Below, piece after piece: positions 33,233 through 43,356 of a stretch of DNA of 64,000 nucleotides. The stretch lies in NCBI GenBank assembly GCA_040218875.1, contig JAVJQP010000163.1. One strand, 5' to 3'. A program made the position numbers and the translations under genes. The DNA comes from Coleofasciculus sp937127375 (GTDB lineage Bacteria > Cyanobacteriota > Cyanobacteriia > Cyanobacteriales > Coleofasciculaceae). The notes under the pieces were generated by a model that saw only the letters and a program-made list of their open reading frames with translations, did no database searches and was not told the origin of the DNA. Each line of letters begins with the position of its first letter. Positions within the stretch are counted from its first letter, which is position 1.

Positions 33233-36061
33233 TCAATTAAGTCGTTCCTGGCTACGCGACAGTTTCCAGCCTAAATAGGCTAATAAAACCAGAGACGCAC
33301 TACTTACGCCCAAGCCAATATGAAAACTGACCGGATTGAACTCAAAGGTAACCCGATGCTTTCCGGCGGGAACTTGAACACCTCGCAGGACATAGTTGGT
33401 TTGAAAGATAGGTGTCGTTTTACCATCAATTGTGGCTCTCCAACCGGGGTAATAAACATCACTTAATACCAGGAAAGCTGGAGAGGTTGAATCCGTCTGA
33501 ATTTCGATTTGACTATTTGATAGACTGATAATTTCGGCAGTCGCTGCCACGTCTGGATTCTGGGCTTTAAACCTTAGCGGTGCTTCAACCAAAGCCACTT
33601 GCTCAGGTTTGTAAGTGCGCCCATCCGGTAATCGAGAGGATTGAATCGCTTCGAGGACTTGATTAGGCTTTGCACTGATAACTTCTGGGACTAACCAGGC
33701 TCGAGGCATTGCCTGTAAATTTTCATAAACCATGGTTTGGTTAATATCCTCAACATGATGCCAACGTGCGGTGTTTGATAATTCGGTGATTGGATAAGAT
33801 TGATTCGTGGTTTTGTCAATAACACTGATTTTTTGGAGGCTAATAGAGCCAACGGGACTTATCCACTTAAGCGATAGACGTTTCACATTGTTTAACGAGT
33901 TCAGAGGAAGAAGACTTACATACTGATGACCCTGACAGCTGGGAAAAGACTCTCGCACTACCGGAAAACTTTCAAAGATTGGCGCTTTCCGATGTTTCAT
34001 TTGAGGACGTACATCGGTACAATCATAAGCCCATTCCGACGTATCTCTCCCAGCCCGCAGGCTTTGAGTCATACTCTTGCCATTGGTATCACGAACTTCA
34101 ATACGCAATACTTCAGTATTATCCGCTATTTGTGCAGCACACCCCAATGAACTCACAATACCAATAGCGGTTGCCGGAATAGAATCAGGAACCTGAAAAT
34201 CCACAGAACTAGGTTTGACAACTCCACAACCTGAACCCAAGGATAGGCTTAAATTATCCTGAGACCAAGAGACGCCGTTGGCATCAGAAAGGGTTGATAC
34301 TTTAGGGATAAATACATACCGTATTGATAGAATATCTAAACTGTGATTAGACTGAAATCCCCAGTTTCCCTGCACCTGTCCAGCGGGGTTCATCCCCAGG
34401 ACTTGGCTAATTCTAGACAGAATGAGAGGTCCATAGCCACTGGAATTAGGAATCCCCCATAGCCGTGATAAATTAGGAGCTAATGCGTCACGACCAGCAT
34501 ACCCTCCTTGAATAGGTAAGATACGTTGGTGATTTTGATTGAGACGCTCCTTGTACGTTTGGGCAACTACAGTTGGTTGAAGAGCGTTTTGGTGTGGGGA
34601 TGATTCTTGCCATATATAAAACCAGCCAAAACTACCCAAGTCAATGATTAAAACTAAAACCAGCAGCGGTTCAATTAACTTCAATGTTCTCCACTTGCCC
34701 CAGATGAGCAAAATCGCTACAGCGATCGCGAAAATGACTAGAGGCACTGCCAAGGCTCGATTAGACCAAGGCAGCAATGTGAGTTGCCGAAAACCAGCCT
34801 CACTCGCTTGGGCTTTAAGCTGATTGGCAAAACTGAAAATTCCGATTAAACTAATCAGCATTACGCCCGTGCTGACTGACACTATTTTCAGGATAAGACG
34901 ATTCGATACAAGTTGCTTTTGGATACCGACAACCCCTAACCCGGCTAACACGCTGACCCCTAAACTCATCTCCATAAAATGACGTGTTGGTGCGCGAAAT
35001 TTGTTGTAAGCTGGGACATAATACATAATCCGAGCCAGGGGAGTGGCATCACCAAGACTGAGCAATAGGGCAAACACACTTACACCAATCCAAAACCATT
35101 TAAGTGGCTTGCTCGTAGTTGAGAAAAATCCGATAACAGCTAGCAGAATTGGCAGGAGTCCAATGTAGCCCGTTAACTCAGAGAGATTGGCTTCACCAAA
35201 GTAGTTAGGAACATTGTAAAATGAGTCTGGGAAGTAGTAACCAAATAGATAGGGGAAAAGGAGTTGAATAATTTGATTAACGGGTAAAGCAATACCGGCA
35301 AACTCAGAAAAGGTCAGCTTAGCTCGTACTGTCAGATGACTGAATTCCAGAGTCGGAATAATTTGAATTGCGGCTAAGGCGATACCCAAACTTAATACTA
35401 ATACACACCATTTGTAATAGTTCCAGCGACCAACTGGAGCCGAATTCCCTCGAACTCCAATATAAAAGATACTTAACCCAATTACATAAACAAACATTTG
35501 TGGATGTCCAGCCAGAAAATTACAGGCGACCCCACAGACGCCAATGATTAGCCAGTGAGCTGTTAGGTTATCCCGCAATTTTTCCCACGTCCAGATCAGC
35601 AGTGGTATCCATAGAGCGCTATGAATCATTGCCGTGTGCGTCAAATGTGACATCATGAAGCCACTCATGCCGTAGACAAGACCACTGACAAGAGCAGCTA
35701 ACGTTGAACCCGTCAGGGTATAAACATAACCATAAGCAAAACAACTCGCTAAGATATAGGCAGAACTAAAAAAAACGTTCCAAGAATTGGGAATCAGGGA
35801 AAAAAAGAGAGAGAGAGGATACCAGGTTTCAACTTGCGGATCTGCCGCAACGGGAAACCCAGACAGGATCAAGTTTGTCCACAGTACTCTGGGTGAATAA
35901 AATGCCGGGACATAGTAAATTAATCCATCTGAAGGCGCCAGTAATCTTTCGGAAAATATGACAGGGGAAAAGAATAATGTGTAGAACGCTGGAAAAAATA
36001 AAATCGGCAACAGGACAGAACTGAATTGGCTCCCTGGTTTAAAATATAGGTTGAACGGCAT
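33233..36061 (-). CDS. YfhO family membrane protein, copy 1
   Basis: A 942-residue polytopic protein of the YfhO family, a GT-C-like group in which the transferase takes a sugar from a polyprenyl-phosphate donor outside the membrane. It has about a dozen membrane segments up to residue ~490, a long non-membrane region (about 490-910), and a final helix (GLGVSSASLVLLAYLGWKLS). The first outside loop has the acidic APSDGLIYYVPAFYS and GFPVAADPQVETWYPLS. The C-terminal 130 residues are nearly identical to copy 2. In Bacillus, YfhO glycosylates lipoteichoic acid. The target here is unknown. Confidence 0.88.
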   Translation of the reverse strand: MPFNLYFKPGSQFSSVLLPILFFPAFYTLFFSPVIFSERLLAPSDGLIYYVPAFYSPRVLWTNLILSGFPVAADPQVETWYPLSLFFSLIPNSWNVFFSSAYILASCFAYGYVYTLTGSTLAALVSGLVYGMSGFMMSHLTHTAMIHSALWIPLLIWTWEKLRDNLTAHWLIIGVCGVACNFLAGHPQMFVYVIGLSIFYIGVRGNSAPVGRWNYYKWCVLVLSLGIALAAIQIIPTLEFSHLTVRAKLTFSEFAGIALPVNQIIQLLFPYLFGYYFPDSFYNVPNYFGEANLSELTGYIGLLPILLAVIGFFSTTSKPLKWFWIGVSVFALLLSLGDATPLARIMYYVPAYNKFRAPTRHFMEMSLGVSVLAGLGVVGIQKQLVSNRLILKIVSVSTGVMLISLIGIFSFANQLKAQASEAGFRQLTLLPWSNRALAVPLVIFAIAVAILLIWGKWRTLKLIEPLLVLVLIIDLGSFGWFYIWQESSPHQNALQPTVVAQTYKERLNQNHQRILPIQGGYAGRDALAPNLSRLWGIPNSSGYGPLILSRISQVLGMNPAGQVQGNWGFQSNHSLDILSIRYVFIPKVSTLSDANGVSWSQDNLSLSLGSGCGVVKPSSVDFQVPDSIPATAIGIVSSLGCAAQIADNTEVLRIEVRDTNGKSMTQSLRAGRDTSEWAYDCTDVRPQMKHRKAPIFESFPVVRESFPSCQGHQYVSLLPLNSLNNVKRLSLKWISPVGSISLQKISVIDKTTNQSYPITELSNTARWHHVEDINQTMVYENLQAMPRAWLVPEVISAKPNQVLEAIQSSRLPDGRTYKPEQVALVEAPLRFKAQNPDVAATAEIISLSNSQIEIQTDSTSPAFLVLSDVYYPGWRATIDGKTTPIFQTNYVLRGVQVPAGKHRVTFEFNPVSFHIGLGVSSASLVLLAYLGWKLSRSQERLN

Positions 36062-36080
36062 AGAATTTATGTTCCATTTG

Positions 36081-38981
36081 TTAAGTCATGCTTGGGTTAT
36101 CTATCTTGTTCTGGCTTCGCGAAAGTTTCCATGCTAAATAACCCAACAAAACCAGAGACGCACTACTCACGCCCAAGCCAATATGAAAACTGACCGGATT
36201 GAACTCAAAGGTAACCCGATGGTTTCCGGCGGGAACTTGAACACCTCGCAGGACATAGTTGGTTTGAAAGATAGGTGTTGGTTTACCATCAATTGTGGCT
36301 CTCCAACCGGGGTAATACACATCACTTAACACCAGGAAAGCCGCAGAAGTGGAATCCGTTTGCACCTCAACGTGGGTATTCGATAGACTCAGAACTTGGG
36401 CAGTCGCTGCCACGTCGGGATTTTTGGCGTTAAAGTTGAGGGGTGCTTCTACCAAAGCCACCTGAGTCGGTTCGTAAGGGCGCCCATCCGGTAATCGAGA
36501 GGATTGAATCGCCTCAAGTACCTGCTTAGGCTCAGCACTGACAACCTCTGGAACTAACCAGGCTCTAGACATAGCTTGCCGATTCTCATAAACATGAGCG
36601 CCCCAGTAGCCTCCACCATTGGAGGGTTTTTCCCCAGAAGCTGGAATATCCGGCATCCGCCGCCACCGATTTGGGTTACCTATAGCGCTGGAAACTTCTG
36701 TAATCGGGTAGGATTGCCCGGTTGACTGATTAATCAGACTCATCTTATGAAGGGTAATTGCACCCGATGCGCCAATCCATTCCAACTGGATGTCTTGAAC
36801 CGGATTCATCAGGTTGAGGGGTAGCACGCTGAGGTAATTGTGGCGCTCACAATCGGGAAAAGAGGGTCGTTTATGGGGAACACTGCTAAAGATGGGCGCT
36901 CGTTTATGCTGCATTTGAGGTCGTACATCGCTACAGTCATAAGCCCATTCCGCCGTATCTGTGCCAGCACGCAGCGTCTGAGTTACAGTCTCTCCGGTGA
37001 CATCCTGTACTGAAATTCGCAAGACTTCTGCATCATTAGACAACCCTTGGGAGCAAGCCATTGAACTGACAATTCCAATCGCGGTTACTTGAGGCTGAGA
37101 AGGTACATAAAATTTAACCGAGTTCGACGGATTAGTCAGACAATCTTGCCCCAGACTGAGGTTCATATCCTCGCTATGCCAACCGATGCCTTGGCTGTTG
37201 GTTACAGGGGTTAATCCCCAAGTAGGGATGAAAATATAGCGCACAGCCATCAGATCCAAAGTCCGGTTAGAGGCAGACGCCCATTGCCCCCAGACATCTC
37301 CGGCTGCTCCCATGGGAAATAACTCACTATATCTGGATAACATCAACGGTCCGTAACCGCTAGCGCTGGGAACTCCCCAAATCCGGGAGAGATTGGGCGG
37401 CATTTCATGGAAATTTCCGGTTGCTCCTCTCGGCGTTAAGATCCGCTGCTGACGTTGAGTCAATTTATCTCGGTATTGGGCAATAACAGTCGTCGGGGTT
37501 AAGGCATCTTGACTCGGTGCACCATACCGCCACTCATAAAACCAGCCGAAACTGCCGATATCAATCACTAGCAACACCAATACCAGAACACCCCATTGAG
37601 AGGGTTTGGCGTTGATTGAATAGAGAACCACGGTTATCGCCAGCAAAAAAATGACTAGGGGAACTCCTACCGCAGGATTCGTCCAAGGCAGAAAACTCAG
37701 GGGTTGAGAACCTGCTGCTATGGCTTCTGACTCTAGCGCACCGGAAAAAATGAAAATACTGGTTAAGGCAATCAGGAAAATGCCAGCACTAATCTTAATG
37801 ATCTTAAAGCTCAACAGTTTGGAAACCGCTTGGGTTTGAATCGCCGCAACCCCCAACCCGGCTAACACACTCACCGCCCAACCCACTTCCATCAGGTGCC
37901 GCGCTGGGGCGCGAAACTTGTTGTAGACAGGTAGATGGTAGGTCAAATAAGCCAACGGTTTCCCCAAGGCGAGTAAGAGGGCGATCGCACCCGCAGTTAA
38001 CCAAAACCGGGCAATGGGTCGATCCCGATGTACGATAAATCCAACTATCGCCAAGAGTAGAGGCAGTAATCCCATATAACCCGCCATTTCGGTGAGATTC
38101 CAGCCACCAAAATAAGGGGGATCGTAAAAGGAATTGAAGGGTCCACCGCCACCAAACAGATAGGGAAACAGAAACTGAATAATTTGTTCGACAGGCAGGG
38201 AAAAGCTGACAAACTGATCGAATGTCATCCGCGATCGCAATCCCAATCCTGACAACTCGGCTGTCGGGATCAGTTGAATCGCCGTCAGACTTATACCTAG
38301 GGCGATAACCGCCAAATAGGTTCTATAGTACCTCCAGCGACCCACGGCTGCTTTCCCACCGAGACAAAGAACATAGATTGTACTCAGACCCAAGCTATAA
38401 AAGGAAATTTGGGGATGTCCTGCCAAAACACTACAACTCACAGCCAAAGCACCGATAACAAACCACAGGGGACGGATGCGATCGCGCAGCCTGTCTGCTG
38501 TCCAAATTAGCAGGGGCATCCACGCCGCCCCATGAATAATCACCGTATGACCCAAATGAGCGATCATAAAGCCACTCATCCCGTAGATGATACCACTGAC
38601 TAAGGCTGCCAATCGCAACTGGGTGAGGCTGTAAACATAGCCATAAGTAAAGCAACTCGCTAATACATAGGCACAGAGAACAAAGGCATTCCAAGAGTTA
38701 GGAATAAGCGAAAAGAATAGAGAAATCGGATACCACGTCTGAGTCTGGGGATCAGCCGCTACCGGGAATCCCGACAGAATCAAATCCGTCCATAAGGTGC
38801 GAATCGAGTAGAACGCGGGAACATAAAAAACAATTCCATCTCCTGGGGCAAGCAATCGCCCTGAGAAGATGACTGGCGCAAAGAAAAGGGTATAAAGGAG
38901 TGTAAAAAATAGGACGACTGAGAGCGGATGAAGGATGCCAGACTGAAATAATTTTTTTGTGCTGAAGCTAATCAATTTCAC
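36081..38981 (-). CDS. YfhO family membrane protein, copy 2
   Basis: A 966-residue tandem paralogue of copy 1 with the same membrane topology (helices up to residue ~480, then an external domain). The first external loop is APGDGIVFYVPAFYS followed by GFPVAADPQTQTWYPIS. Compared with copy 1, it has a short insert near residue 800 (GEKPSNGGGYWGAHVYENRQ). DNA identity with copy 1 is high over the last 400 bases of the gene, while the middle is diverged. The gene pair is separated by 19 bases and probably co-transcribed with the GTs upstream. Confidence 0.88.
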   Translation of the reverse strand: MKLISFSTKKLFQSGILHPLSVVLFFTLLYTLFFAPVIFSGRLLAPGDGIVFYVPAFYSIRTLWTDLILSGFPVAADPQTQTWYPISLFFSLIPNSWNAFVLCAYVLASCFTYGYVYSLTQLRLAALVSGIIYGMSGFMIAHLGHTVIIHGAAWMPLLIWTADRLRDRIRPLWFVIGALAVSCSVLAGHPQISFYSLGLSTIYVLCLGGKAAVGRWRYYRTYLAVIALGISLTAIQLIPTAELSGLGLRSRMTFDQFVSFSLPVEQIIQFLFPYLFGGGGPFNSFYDPPYFGGWNLTEMAGYMGLLPLLLAIVGFIVHRDRPIARFWLTAGAIALLLALGKPLAYLTYHLPVYNKFRAPARHLMEVGWAVSVLAGLGVAAIQTQAVSKLLSFKIIKISAGIFLIALTSIFIFSGALESEAIAAGSQPLSFLPWTNPAVGVPLVIFLLAITVVLYSINAKPSQWGVLVLVLLVIDIGSFGWFYEWRYGAPSQDALTPTTVIAQYRDKLTQRQQRILTPRGATGNFHEMPPNLSRIWGVPSASGYGPLMLSRYSELFPMGAAGDVWGQWASASNRTLDLMAVRYIFIPTWGLTPVTNSQGIGWHSEDMNLSLGQDCLTNPSNSVKFYVPSQPQVTAIGIVSSMACSQGLSNDAEVLRISVQDVTGETVTQTLRAGTDTAEWAYDCSDVRPQMQHKRAPIFSSVPHKRPSFPDCERHNYLSVLPLNLMNPVQDIQLEWIGASGAITLHKMSLINQSTGQSYPITEVSSAIGNPNRWRRMPDIPASGEKPSNGGGYWGAHVYENRQAMSRAWLVPEVVSAEPKQVLEAIQSSRLPDGRPYEPTQVALVEAPLNFNAKNPDVAATAQVLSLSNTHVEVQTDSTSAAFLVLSDVYYPGWRATIDGKPTPIFQTNYVLRGVQVPAGNHRVTFEFNPVSFHIGLGVSSASLVLLGYLAWKLSRSQNKIDNPSMT

Positions 38982-38989
38982 CCCTCACC

Positions 38990-41380
38990 TCACACCAAAT
39001 TCAACTGAGTTAAACGGTTAAACAATCGCTGGGATATCACCTGCCAATCAAATTTCTCTTGAACATACTGTCGGGCATTTTTAACACGAATATCTTTATT
39101 TGTCAAGTTTTCGGCTGTTAGATCCGCGATCGCCTCAGCAAAGTCCTCGATATCAACCACGACACAGTGTTTTCCCCCTTCTACCCCCAAACCCCTGACA
39201 CCAATGGGTGTCGAGATCACCGGAATCCCAGAGGCAAAGTATTCTAGCATTTTCAGATTAGTGCCAGAGCCAAAAGTGACAGGGTTGAGTGCCACATCAG
39301 CCAAACCTAGGATAACCGCTTTAGTTTCGTCATCAACGACATCCATAAAACCGACATTGGCAGGTCTTTTTTCATGCTTAAACGCCAAACCTACACTGCC
39401 AATAATTAGAAAATTCACTTGAGGGAGTTGCTCAGCTATCTGAAAAATAGAACCCACGGCTGCCAGATTTGGACTGTGCCAGCTTCCCATAAACAATGCC
39501 GTAAAACTACTAGCATTTAAGCCTAACTTAGATTTTTGGCAATGGCGCTCTTCTAGAGAAACATAATTCACCGTTTCTCTATCCACACCATTCGGCACTT
39601 CCAAGATTTTGCTGGAATCTACACCATAAATTTGGTTTAAACGTTGAGCATCCTCTTGACAACACACCAAAATTAAAGTACTAGCCTGACAGCATTCCTG
39701 CTCAACCTGGCGAGTCGCGTCAAGTAATTTCTGCCCCGTAGGATTATCAGGCAGAACTCTTTGTTTTAGCACCACTTCTACATCTTGGGCTTCATACCAT
39801 AAGGGCTGATTACTAACCGCTTGAATCGCTGGCAATAGATAAGGGTGACAAGCCACAATAAAATCGGACGTTGCCGTAGACGCTCTTAACGCCTCAACAT
39901 AAGCCGGCGTCAACTGATAAAGTTGTGGCATCACGATATCGGTAATTGGCACTCCAACCTGTTGCTCAATCCCTAACTCTTCCCGTTGATGCTGATCTGA
40001 CTTGGGAATTCGTATTTCCCACACGCCTGGGGCAATTTCACCCCTAAACGGGACTTCATGAGCGTGAGTAAACGTGACAAATTCGATATCGAACCAACGG
40101 GCGAGATAACGGTATAGATGAAACACCCGAATTTGTCCGCCTCCCCGAGGCGGGAAAACAGGAAACGTGAGGGCAACTGTAATTTTTTTGCGCTCGTTTC
40201 GGGCTGTAGTCGTGATGTATGGCTTGGCGTCACCTAGCAGTTTGGCAACCGTATTGTCCCAGGTAATATCTTGCACCAACTTACGACCGATAAGCCCCAT
40301 CTGTTGCGCTTCCTGTACATGTTCACACAGATAATCAATCCGTTGGGCGATCGCCTGAGGGTCAGGTGGAACACAATAGCCTGTTTCCCCATTCCGAACA
40401 AACTCATTCGGACCTCCGGCATCGGTGGTGGTGAGTACAGGCTTACCACTCATCATCGCTTCTATGGTCACTAGCCCATAATCTTCGTTGTCGGGAACAT
40501 AGGGTACAACTAAAGCATCAGCATACAGCGCCGTGAGTTGCTGATCATTAACAAACCCCAGAAAAACAATTCGTTGATCATCGCCTGCGAGTTGCTTGAG
40601 ACTATCCGCATCAGGACCAGTTCCAGCAATTTTCAGGTTGATATTGGATTTAACATACTGCATCGCCTCCACTAATAAGCGAACCCGTTTGGGTCCATCG
40701 AGTCGGCTGACGGTGAAGAGGTAATCGCTATTACCTGAGTGAAAAAACTTCAGATTTGAGGGAGGATAGATGACATGAATAGAACTATCAACTGGAAAGT
40801 AATTGGCGCGATTGGCTACAGTATGAGAGATGGCAGCATACTTGGCAATTGCGTCCGGTTTCAAGGCAATACCATCCAAAAAATGCACAATCTCTCGTGC
40901 GAGTGAACCGGGGAATTTGAAGGTATCTAGGGGTAAATCTGGGCAGCACCGTAGCTGTTCTAACCGATCAAAGAATTCGTTCAGTGCTGTTCTTAACCCT
41001 TGATTATGCCCCATGAATTCCTGTAGACCCCTAATCTCTTTATGCGGGGTCACATAGTTTTCTGGGCAACCCGTCAAGTGATAAGTATCATATAATCCGC
41101 GCAACCGATGTAACATATAGCAAACGTGGTTGCCATGTTGCACCATCCAAGCCGGATACTTTCCTGAAATGATCAGATCGAAATGAGTCAGGTCAAGGTT
41201 TGAGAAATGCCTGTAGCTATCGAGTAACTCCCAGAAATTTCGTTCTGGACTGGGTATTTTCACCAACTCAGCCTGATGGGGAGTGTCCTGGTTAATCGAA
41301 TTTAAGAGTCCCCACCAGAGATTTTCTGCACCCCCAATTGTAAACGGAACTGGACTCGGAGCAATAATCGCAATTTTCAT
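38990..41380 (-). CDS. Fused double GT4 glycosyltransferase
   Basis: A 796-residue protein with two complete GT4 units. The first (about 1-385) has MKIAIIAPSPVPFTIGGAEN, YLFTVSRLDGPKRVRLLVEA and DYGLVTIEAMMSGKPVLTT with an E-x7-like pattern. The second (about 400-796) starts KKITVALTFPVFPPRGGGQI, has SSFTALFMGSWHSPNLAAVG and GSGTNLKMLEYFASGIPVIS, which resembles GT4-like enzymes with a TNLK-ML-E motif. The N-terminal unit is related to the single-domain GT4 at 42316, so the fusion probably came from neighbouring genes. A two-step enzyme adding two sugars is plausible. Confidence 0.85.
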   Translation of the reverse strand: MKIAIIAPSPVPFTIGGAENLWWGLLNSINQDTPHQAELVKIPSPERNFWELLDSYRHFSNLDLTHFDLIISGKYPAWMVQHGNHVCYMLHRLRGLYDTYHLTGCPENYVTPHKEIRGLQEFMGHNQGLRTALNEFFDRLEQLRCCPDLPLDTFKFPGSLAREIVHFLDGIALKPDAIAKYAAISHTVANRANYFPVDSSIHVIYPPSNLKFFHSGNSDYLFTVSRLDGPKRVRLLVEAMQYVKSNINLKIAGTGPDADSLKQLAGDDQRIVFLGFVNDQQLTALYADALVVPYVPDNEDYGLVTIEAMMSGKPVLTTTDAGGPNEFVRNGETGYCVPPDPQAIAQRIDYLCEHVQEAQQMGLIGRKLVQDITWDNTVAKLLGDAKPYITTTARNERKKITVALTFPVFPPRGGGQIRVFHLYRYLARWFDIEFVTFTHAHEVPFRGEIAPGVWEIRIPKSDQHQREELGIEQQVGVPITDIVMPQLYQLTPAYVEALRASTATSDFIVACHPYLLPAIQAVSNQPLWYEAQDVEVVLKQRVLPDNPTGQKLLDATRQVEQECCQASTLILVCCQEDAQRLNQIYGVDSSKILEVPNGVDRETVNYVSLEERHCQKSKLGLNASSFTALFMGSWHSPNLAAVGSIFQIAEQLPQVNFLIIGSVGLAFKHEKRPANVGFMDVVDDETKAVILGLADVALNPVTFGSGTNLKMLEYFASGIPVISTPIGVRGLGVEGGKHCVVVDIEDFAEAIADLTAENLTNKDIRVKNARQYVQEKFDWQVISQRLFNRLTQLNLV

Positions 41381-41383
41381 AGG

Positions 41384-42298
41384 CTATAGACGGGTTGCCG
41401 TGAAGGCAAAGCGGGCATATACTAACGGATCGACATCGGCAGCATTTTTCAGATAGTAAAACTCAAATTTGAACCGATCTTGGACTGGCTTGATAATTCG
41501 TTGGTAAAAAGAATCGGGACTATAAAATCTCCCATGTCGGTTTCCCCATCCTTGAGCGCAGTATAGGGTTGTGTCTGGATCAAAGACTACACCCGCCGTC
41601 GCGCTGACTGTGGGATCTGTTTGAGTCGCCGCTTGTTCATACAGGTAAAAAGGAACCACACACACTTTCCCACCGGGCTTGAGAACGCGAGATAATTCAT
41701 CAAATAAGCGAGTATATGCATCAGCTTCAAAATGTTCTAAAGAGCAAGTTAAAGCCGCCTTGGAGGCAAAATTATTGGGTACAGGCATGGAACAAGCATC
41801 TCCGCCAATTTGATTACCCTTGATCCCCGGTGGGTACATAATGTCTTGGCTATAGGTCGTCGCACCCGTTAGTCGGCGATAAATTTCTGGGATGGGAGAT
41901 TGTTCACTGGCGATATCTATAAATATGTCTTCCGCGCTCACGTTTAATAGAGTAAGGGTAAGATAATGCTCAAGAGATTTTTCAACTTGATTACCCCGAT
42001 AGTAGTCAGGATACCGGGTTTTGTATTCGGCATTATTAAAGTATTTTTGATAATTACCCCAATTAATCTCATACTCACAAAACTTCATCCCCGCCTTGTG
42101 AGCCAGTCTGAGAATGTTACGGACTTTTGCAGGGGAAGTATTGTCAATTGCTGTGGGGACAACGTTCCATCCAGATTTTTGTAGGGATGCCATACCTGCG
42201 GCAAAACTCAGAGGAATCACGTCGGGGCGATAGATATAGTTCGAGTTATCTGGTTTAATTGGATTGAGTTTGGAGAGTATTCTGAATAAAGCATTCAT
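41384..42298 (-). CDS. Class I SAM methyltransferase
   Basis: A 304-residue protein with a methyltransferase-11-like C-terminal domain. The SAM motif is unusual (EDIFIDIASEQSPIPEIYRR, near residue 123) but the later ALTCSLEHFEADAYTRLFDE and SRVLKPGGKVCVVPF are typical. The N-terminal third (about 1-100) is not a known SAM domain. The gene starts with a hydrophobic-free region, so it is cytoplasmic. It lies three bases upstream of the double GT4 gene, so coupling is likely. It probably methylates a sugar on the cluster's glycan. Confidence 0.72.
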   Translation of the reverse strand: MNALFRILSKLNPIKPDNSNYIYRPDVIPLSFAAGMASLQKSGWNVVPTAIDNTSPAKVRNILRLAHKAGMKFCEYEINWGNYQKYFNNAEYKTRYPDYYRGNQVEKSLEHYLTLTLLNVSAEDIFIDIASEQSPIPEIYRRLTGATTYSQDIMYPPGIKGNQIGGDACSMPVPNNFASKAALTCSLEHFEADAYTRLFDELSRVLKPGGKVCVVPFYLYEQAATQTDPTVSATAGVVFDPDTTLYCAQGWGNRHGRFYSPDSFYQRIIKPVQDRFKFEFYYLKNAADVDPLVYARFAFTATRL

Positions 42299-42315
42299 TA
42301 AATGAACCTCAACTT

Positions 42316-43356
42316 TTAATATAAAAGCTTCTGCACCACATTCTCCCAGGATATATTCAGGGACTGATACCGTTCTAATCCAGCTTTTCCCATTTCAGCC
42401 GCTGCTTTTTGATTGAAGTATAACTGATCAATAGCCTGCGCGATCGCCTCAGGTTCCGGTTCAACGACTAACCCAGTTTGCCCAGTTACAACAAACTCTA
42501 GCGGTTCTCCTGAGTCAGTGCAAATAATCACTGGCTTTGCCGCCAGCATTGCCTCTAACGTTATATATCCATAGTCTTCATCATAAGCTCCAAAAAAAAT
42601 ACCCAGGCAGTGAGCATAAAATCCCAACAACTCTGCATCTGTAATTCGTCCAATTAGACGAACTCGTTGATTAAGATAAAGCTGTTCAATAAGCGATTGT
42701 AAATCTTTTCTTCTGCCCCCATCACCTGCTAAAATAGCTGTAATTGGAGACTCAACAAAACTCATCGCTTTGATCAACAATTCTTGTCGTTTCAGACTTT
42801 CTAAACGACTAGGATAAAAAATATAAGGTTGAGCCGGTTCATTGTAGAAATGAGTCGTCAACTTAGGTGGATGATAGAGAGGGATTGATCGGATATTATT
42901 AAAACGCCAAAGACGAGCAGCAACTGTTTTTGAATTGGCTAGTATTTTTTTGCATTGTTTTAAGGATATATTGTCACTCTTAATAATTTCTTCTCTAAGT
43001 ATTTCGCCTTCATTATTATGAGATAATGTTTTACTAAAAGACGTATTCCATAGTTCATACACAGGTCTATACTGATGAATAATCCAAGCAATTTTGTGAT
43101 CATGCTTTAGATAGAAACTTGGGAATTGGAGACAGATGACTAAATCAATACTGTAGCCATTCATATTTCCAAAATTCTCACTTTCCCAAATCTTCATGCT
43201 CCGTAGCACTTCACTCACTGGGCTAAAGCGAAAGGGCATGGAAATTATTTCAACTTCGTGACCTAATTCGCATAAGAAGTTGGCTAAACCTGTCGTGTGA
43301 TTATCCGCACCGCCACGAATAAAAGGAACTTGAACAGTAGCAATAGCAATTCTCAT
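42316..43356 (-). CDS. Glycosyltransferase family 4
   Basis: A 346-residue GT4. Motifs are MRIAIATVQVPFIRGGADNH, PYIFYPSRLESLKRQELLIK and the C-terminal DYGYITLEAMLAAKPVIICT with a following EFV-xx-GQTG-L sequence. It aligns with the N-terminal half of the 796-residue fused protein, e.g. in DYG-xx-T-xEAM and GGAD/GGAE. Its start overlaps the methyltransferase stop by four bases, a tight translational link. Confidence 0.87.
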   Translation of the reverse strand: MRIAIATVQVPFIRGGADNHTTGLANFLCELGHEVEIISMPFRFSPVSEVLRSMKIWESENFGNMNGYSIDLVICLQFPSFYLKHDHKIAWIIHQYRPVYELWNTSFSKTLSHNNEGEILREEIIKSDNISLKQCKKILANSKTVAARLWRFNNIRSIPLYHPPKLTTHFYNEPAQPYIFYPSRLESLKRQELLIKAMSFVESPITAILAGDGGRRKDLQSLIEQLYLNQRVRLIGRITDAELLGFYAHCLGIFFGAYDEDYGYITLEAMLAAKPVIICTDSGEPLEFVVTGQTGLVVEPEPEAIAQAIDQLYFNQKAAAEMGKAGLERYQSLNISWENVVQKLLY

